From assembly GCF_000496575.1 (NCBI RefSeq), contig NZ_AYKT01000001.1, positions 310,001 through 374,000 of the forward strand: 64,000 bases of DNA, in the 5' to 3' direction. Origin of the DNA: Geobacillus thermodenitrificans subsp. thermodenitrificans DSM 465. Its GTDB lineage: Bacteria; Bacillota; Bacilli; Bacillales; Anoxybacillaceae. Below are positions 61,469 to 64,000 of the stretch, one piece after another (the stretch's first letter is position 1; every line of letters starts with the position of its first letter). The position numbers and the translations under genes were made by a program. The notes under the pieces were generated by a model. It saw nothing but the letters and a program-made list of their open reading frames with translations, ran no database searches and was not told the origin of the DNA.

Positions 61469-63040
61469 ATGAACGAAAAGCAACGTTTAGAACAAACAGG
61501 TCAAATTCAAACAGCTAGCCATCCAGCGGACAGAAAATCCGACTTGGAGCGGCTCAAAGCAAAAACGACGAAAGACTATGAGAAGTATTTCACGAGCGTC
61601 TTTCTTCCGCCGAACTTAAAAGAGGCGAAAAAACGTGGCAAGGAAGAAGTACAATATGTGAAAGACTTTACGATTCCGGATGAATTCCGCGGCATGGGGC
61701 GTGGGCGGAAGTTTTACATCCGCACGTACGGCTGTCAAATGAACGAGCATGATACGGAAGTGATGGCCGGCATTTTCATGGCGCTCGGTTATGAACCGAC
61801 CGACCGTCCGGAAGATGCAAATGTCATTTTGCTTAACACGTGTGCGATCCGCGAAAACGCGGAAAACAAAGTGTTTGGCGAACTCGGCTACTTAAAGCCG
61901 TTGAAAACGACGAACCCTGATTTACTACTTGGCGTGTGCGGCTGTATGTCGCAAGAAGAAGCGGTTGTCAATAAAATTTTAAAACAATACCAGTATGTTG
62001 ACTTGATTTTCGGCACGCACAACATCCATCGCCTCCCGTACATTTTGCATGAGGCGTACATGTCGAAAGAGATGGTTGTCGAAGTATGGTCGAAAGAGGG
62101 CGATGTCGTCGAAAACTTGCCGAAAGTGCGCAAAGGCAACATTAAAGCATGGGTCAACATTATGTATGGCTGCGATAAGTTTTGTACGTACTGCATCGTT
62201 CCGTACACGCGCGGCAAAGAGCGGAGCCGTCGTCCGGAAGACATCATTCAAGAAGTGCGCCAGCTCGCCGCCCAAGGCTATAAGGAAATTACGCTTCTTG
62301 GGCAAAACGTCAACGCCTACGGGAAAGATTTCAACGATATTCAATACGGTCTTGGCGATTTGATGGATGAGCTGCGCAAAATTGATATCGCGCGCATCCG
62401 CTTTACGACAAGCCATCCGCGTGACTTTGACGACCGACTCATCGAAGTGCTTGCCAAACGAGGCAATTTAGTCGAACATATTCATTTGCCGGTGCAATCG
62501 GGCAGCACGGAAATTTTGAAAATGATGGGTCGGAAATATACACGTGAAGAGTATTTGGAACTCGTCCGCAAAATTAAAGCGGCCATTCCGGATGTCGCTT
62601 TGACGACCGACATTATCGTCGGCTTCCCGAACGAAACGGATGAGCAGTTTGAAGAAACGTTGTCGCTTTACCGTGAAGTCGAGTTTGATTCGGCGTATAC
62701 GTTCATTTACTCGCCACGTGAAGGCACCCCAGCGGCGAAAATGAATGATAACGTGCCGATGGAAGTGAAAAAAGAACGGCTTCAGCGCTTGAACGCCCTC
62801 GTTCAAGAGATTGCAGCGAAGAAAATGAAACAATACGAGGGCCAAGTCGTCGAGGTGCTCGTTGAAGGCGAAAGCAAAACGAACCCGGATGTGTTAGCAG
62901 GGTATACGCGTAAAAACAAGCTTGTCCATTTCGTCGGCCCGAAATCGCTCATTGGTCAATTGGTCAATGTGCGCATTACGCAGGCGAAAACGTGGACATT
63001 GACAGGCGAGTTAGCGAATGAAGCGATCGAGGTGAACTAA
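61469..63040 (+). CDS. miaB: tRNA-2-methylthio-N6-dimethylallyladenosine synthase MiaB
   Basis: MiaB adds the methylthio group to i6A37 of tRNAs using radical SAM chemistry and a second iron-sulfur cluster. The 523-residue protein has the UPF0004 domain with Cys in [28 protein letters not shown] and VCGCM, the radical SAM motif CDKFCTYC (CxxxCxxC) and a C-terminal TRAM domain (about 455-523). A Bacillus-specific N-terminal extension of about 65 residues is present. ATG 61469 follows AAAGGAG; the longer frame begins at the korB terminator. ricA follows one base after the stop. Confidence 0.96.
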   Translation: MNEKQRLEQTGQIQTASHPADRKSDLERLKAKTTKDYEKYFTSVFLPPNLKEAKKRGKEEVQYVKDFTIPDEFRGMGRGRKFYIRTYGCQMNEHDTEVMAGIFMALGYEPTDRPEDANVILLNTCAIRENAENKVFGELGYLKPLKTTNPDLLLGVCGCMSQEEAVVNKILKQYQYVDLIFGTHNIHRLPYILHEAYMSKEMVVEVWSKEGDVVENLPKVRKGNIKAWVNIMYGCDKFCTYCIVPYTRGKERSRRPEDIIQEVRQLAAQGYKEITLLGQNVNAYGKDFNDIQYGLGDLMDELRKIDIARIRFTTSHPRDFDDRLIEVLAKRGNLVEHIHLPVQSGSTEILKMMGRKYTREEYLELVRKIKAAIPDVALTTDIIVGFPNETDEQFEETLSLYREVEFDSAYTFIYSPREGTPAAKMNDNVPMEVKKERLQRLNALVQEIAAKKMKQYEGQVVEVLVEGESKTNPDVLAGYTRKNKLVHFVGPKSLIGQLVNVRITQAKTWTLTGELANEAIEVN

Positions 63041-63041
63041 G

Positions 63042-63473
63042 ATGGCAAAATATACGCGGGATGAGATTTTGACGCAGGCAAAGCAGTTGGCGAAAATGAT
63101 TGCCGAAACAGAGGAAGTTGACTTTTTCAAGCGAGCCGAAGAAAAAATCCATCAAAACGAAAAAGTACGCACGTTAATTAATGAGTTAAAATCGCTGCAA
63201 AAACAAGCAGTCAACTTCCAACATTACGGCAAACATGAAGCGCTAAAGCGGGTCGAGGAGAAAATTGACGCCATTTACGAGCAGTTGGAGCAAATTCCGA
63301 TCGTCAGTGAATTCCAGCAGTCGCAGGCCGATGTGAACGATTTGCTTCAGCTTGTCGCTTCGACGATTTCCAATACAGTGACCGATGAAATTCTTGCGTC
63401 GACTGGCGGCGATGTGCTGCGCGGAGAAACGGGTGCGGCGCTTCGCTACGGCAAGCAGGGTGGTTGCCATTAA
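63042..63473 (+). CDS. ricA: RicA (YmcA) Y-complex protein
   Basis: RicA, with RicF (YlbF) and RicT (YaaT), forms the iron-sulfur-containing Y-complex that directs RNase Y-dependent mRNA maturation and influences competence, biofilm and sporulation. The 143-residue protein is helical (YTRDEILTQAKQLAKMIAET) with the conserved end GGDVLRGETGAALRYG and then a Cys near the C terminus, which in the family can take part in cluster binding. The ribosome site GAGGTGA lies in the miaB end. Proximity to rny fits its function. Confidence 0.93.
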   Translation: MAKYTRDEILTQAKQLAKMIAETEEVDFFKRAEEKIHQNEKVRTLINELKSLQKQAVNFQHYGKHEALKRVEEKIDAIYEQLEQIPIVSEFQQSQADVNDLLQLVASTISNTVTDEILASTGGDVLRGETGAALRYGKQGGCH

Positions 63474-63505
63474 CGCGTTTATGGCGTCTGTTTGTCATGA
63501 ACGAA

Positions 63506-63534
63506 CAAAAAAGCGTCCTTTCGGGCGCTTTTTT
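63506..63534 (+). terminator. Intrinsic terminator after ricA
   Basis: AAAAAAGCGTCC pairs with GGGCGCTTTTTT (one G-U) around TTTC. Confidence 0.88.
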
Positions 63535-63540
63535 CATTTG

Positions 63541-63717
63541 TCATAAGCAACGGGGCTGCATTGAGAGGAGGAGCGGAGCTTTTTTAAGAAAGCGCCGTAC
63601 AGCGGCGCACTAGACGACGGGCTCTTTTTCTTTTTTGATTGGCAGGTGGTCTGAACCTCGTCCGATCAGTGCGAATGTTTGGCGGTGAAAAAGCAGGAAC
63701 ATTGAACGGAACGCGTG
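63541..63717. other. Gene-free region upstream of cotE
   Basis: It holds a perfect hairpin (GCGCCG 63592-63597 with CGGCGC 63603-63608, loop TACAG) and two T-rich runs (63579-63585, 63624-63636). No coding sequence with a ribosome site is visible. A 30-codon minus-strand frame at 63610-63702 has no ribosome site. Confidence 0.4.
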
Positions 63718-63725
63718 CATACAAT
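63718..63725 (+). promoter_or_regulatory. Putative sigma-E -10 element of cotE
   Basis: CATACAAT matches the sigma-E -10 consensus CATACAnT exactly; the -35 region around 63697-63703 is a weak match. B. subtilis cotE also has a sigma-E promoter. Confidence 0.5.
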
Positions 63726-63758
63726 GAACTATACGGAATAATGATTCATTTGTTGTGC

Positions 63759-63785
63759 ACATTAGCGGAGATCACGCATAGGATG
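63759..63785 (+). promoter_or_regulatory. Putative sigma-K promoter of cotE
   Basis: AC (63759-63760), 16 bases, then CATAGGATG (63777-63785) fits the sigma-K pattern with one mismatch, the same one as at dpaA. A second, sigma-K promoter is known at B. subtilis cotE. Confidence 0.45.
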
Positions 63786-63818
63786 AAATGAAGATTCATT
63801 TGAGGAGGGTTCCGTTCG

Positions 63819-64000
63819 ATGTCTGAATACAGAGAAATTATTACGAAAGCCGTTGTCGGTAAAGGCCGCAAATTTACGCAATCGACCCACACGGTGACGG
63901 CGCCGAACCGCCCGTCAAGCATTCTTGGCTGCTGGATCATCAACCACCGCTATGAAGCGAAAAAATGCGATAAAACGGTCGAAATTCACGGCCACTACGA
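63819..64000 (+). CDS. cotE: Spore coat morphogenetic protein CotE (5' part)
   Basis: CotE directs assembly of the outer spore coat. Only the first 60 codons are in the window; the frame is open to the edge. The N terminus [20 protein letters not shown] and the following [21 protein letters not shown] are characteristic. A GAGGAGGG site is nine bases before ATG 63819. Its place after miaB and ricA is as in B. subtilis. Confidence 0.95.
   Translation, partial: MSEYREIITKAVVGKGRKFTQSTHTVTAPNRPSSILGCWIINHRYEAKKCDKTVEIHGHY

Noticed and set aside
63610-63702. 30-codon minus-strand frame upstream of cotE
   Set aside because: Codons look plausible but there is no ribosome site, and it lies within the cotE upstream region.

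Overview
The window reads as a chromosomal core segment of a motile, endospore-forming Bacillaceae bacterium, most likely Geobacillus or a close relative. I infer this from three things: gene order matches the Bacillus subtilis chemotaxis-to-cotE region almost gene for gene; base composition is clearly G+C-richer than B. subtilis; and the proteins look like thermophilic Geobacillus orthologues. The sporulation genes (dipicolinate synthase, spoIIIE, spoVS, cotE) and the flagellar genes (cheC, cheD, sigD, swrB) support a motile spore former. Nearly all genes are on the + strand; the one clear exception is the small ymxH gene. I found no tRNA, rRNA, CRISPR array, prophage or intact insertion sequence.

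Layout. 1-2.8 kb is the end of the flagellar/chemotaxis operon (cheC, cheD, sigD, an unrecognised 81-residue gene, swrB). 2.8-6.1 kb is the translation cluster rpsB, tsf, pyrH, frr. 6.1-16.3 kb holds isoprenoid and phospholipid genes (uppS, cdsA, dxr), the site-2 protease rseP, proS and the replicative polymerase polC. 16.3-24 kb is the rimP-nusA-ylxR-ylxQ-infB-ylxP-rbfA-truB-ribF run ending in rpsO, followed by pnp to 26.3 kb. 26.4-33.9 kb carries ylxY, mlpA, ymxH, dipicolinate synthase dpaAB and the aspartate-pathway genes asd, dapG and dapA, which supply dihydrodipicolinate for spores and diaminopimelate/lysine for the wall. 34-39.3 kb is rnjB (RNase J2), tepA, ylzJ and spoIIIE. 39.3-45.3 kb is a GntR regulator plus a four-gene nucleoside ABC transporter; its lipoprotein and ATPase genes are separated by a MITE-like element with 37-39 bp terminal inverted repeats. 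45.4-54.1 kb is ymfF, ymfH, ymfI, ymfJ, ymfK, rodZ, pgsA, cinA and recA. 54.1-64 kb is a long leader plus rny, then ymdB, spoVS, an M19 dipeptidase, korA, korB, miaB, ricA and the truncated start of cotE.

Regulation visible in the DNA: sigma-A promoters for rimP, rpsO, rnjB, recA (with a LexA box) and rny; a sigma-H type promoter at spoVS; sigma-K type promoters at dpaA and cotE, the latter with an additional sigma-E type -10; a cre box before the GntR/transporter block; the S15 translational operator before rpsO; and about twenty intrinsic terminators. There is no obviously new multi-gene system. The best candidates for something undescribed are the MITE-like element, the structured 5' leader of rny, nested hairpins in the rpsB leader, a perfect palindrome across the rbfA stop codon, and the unrecognised small gene between sigD and swrB.
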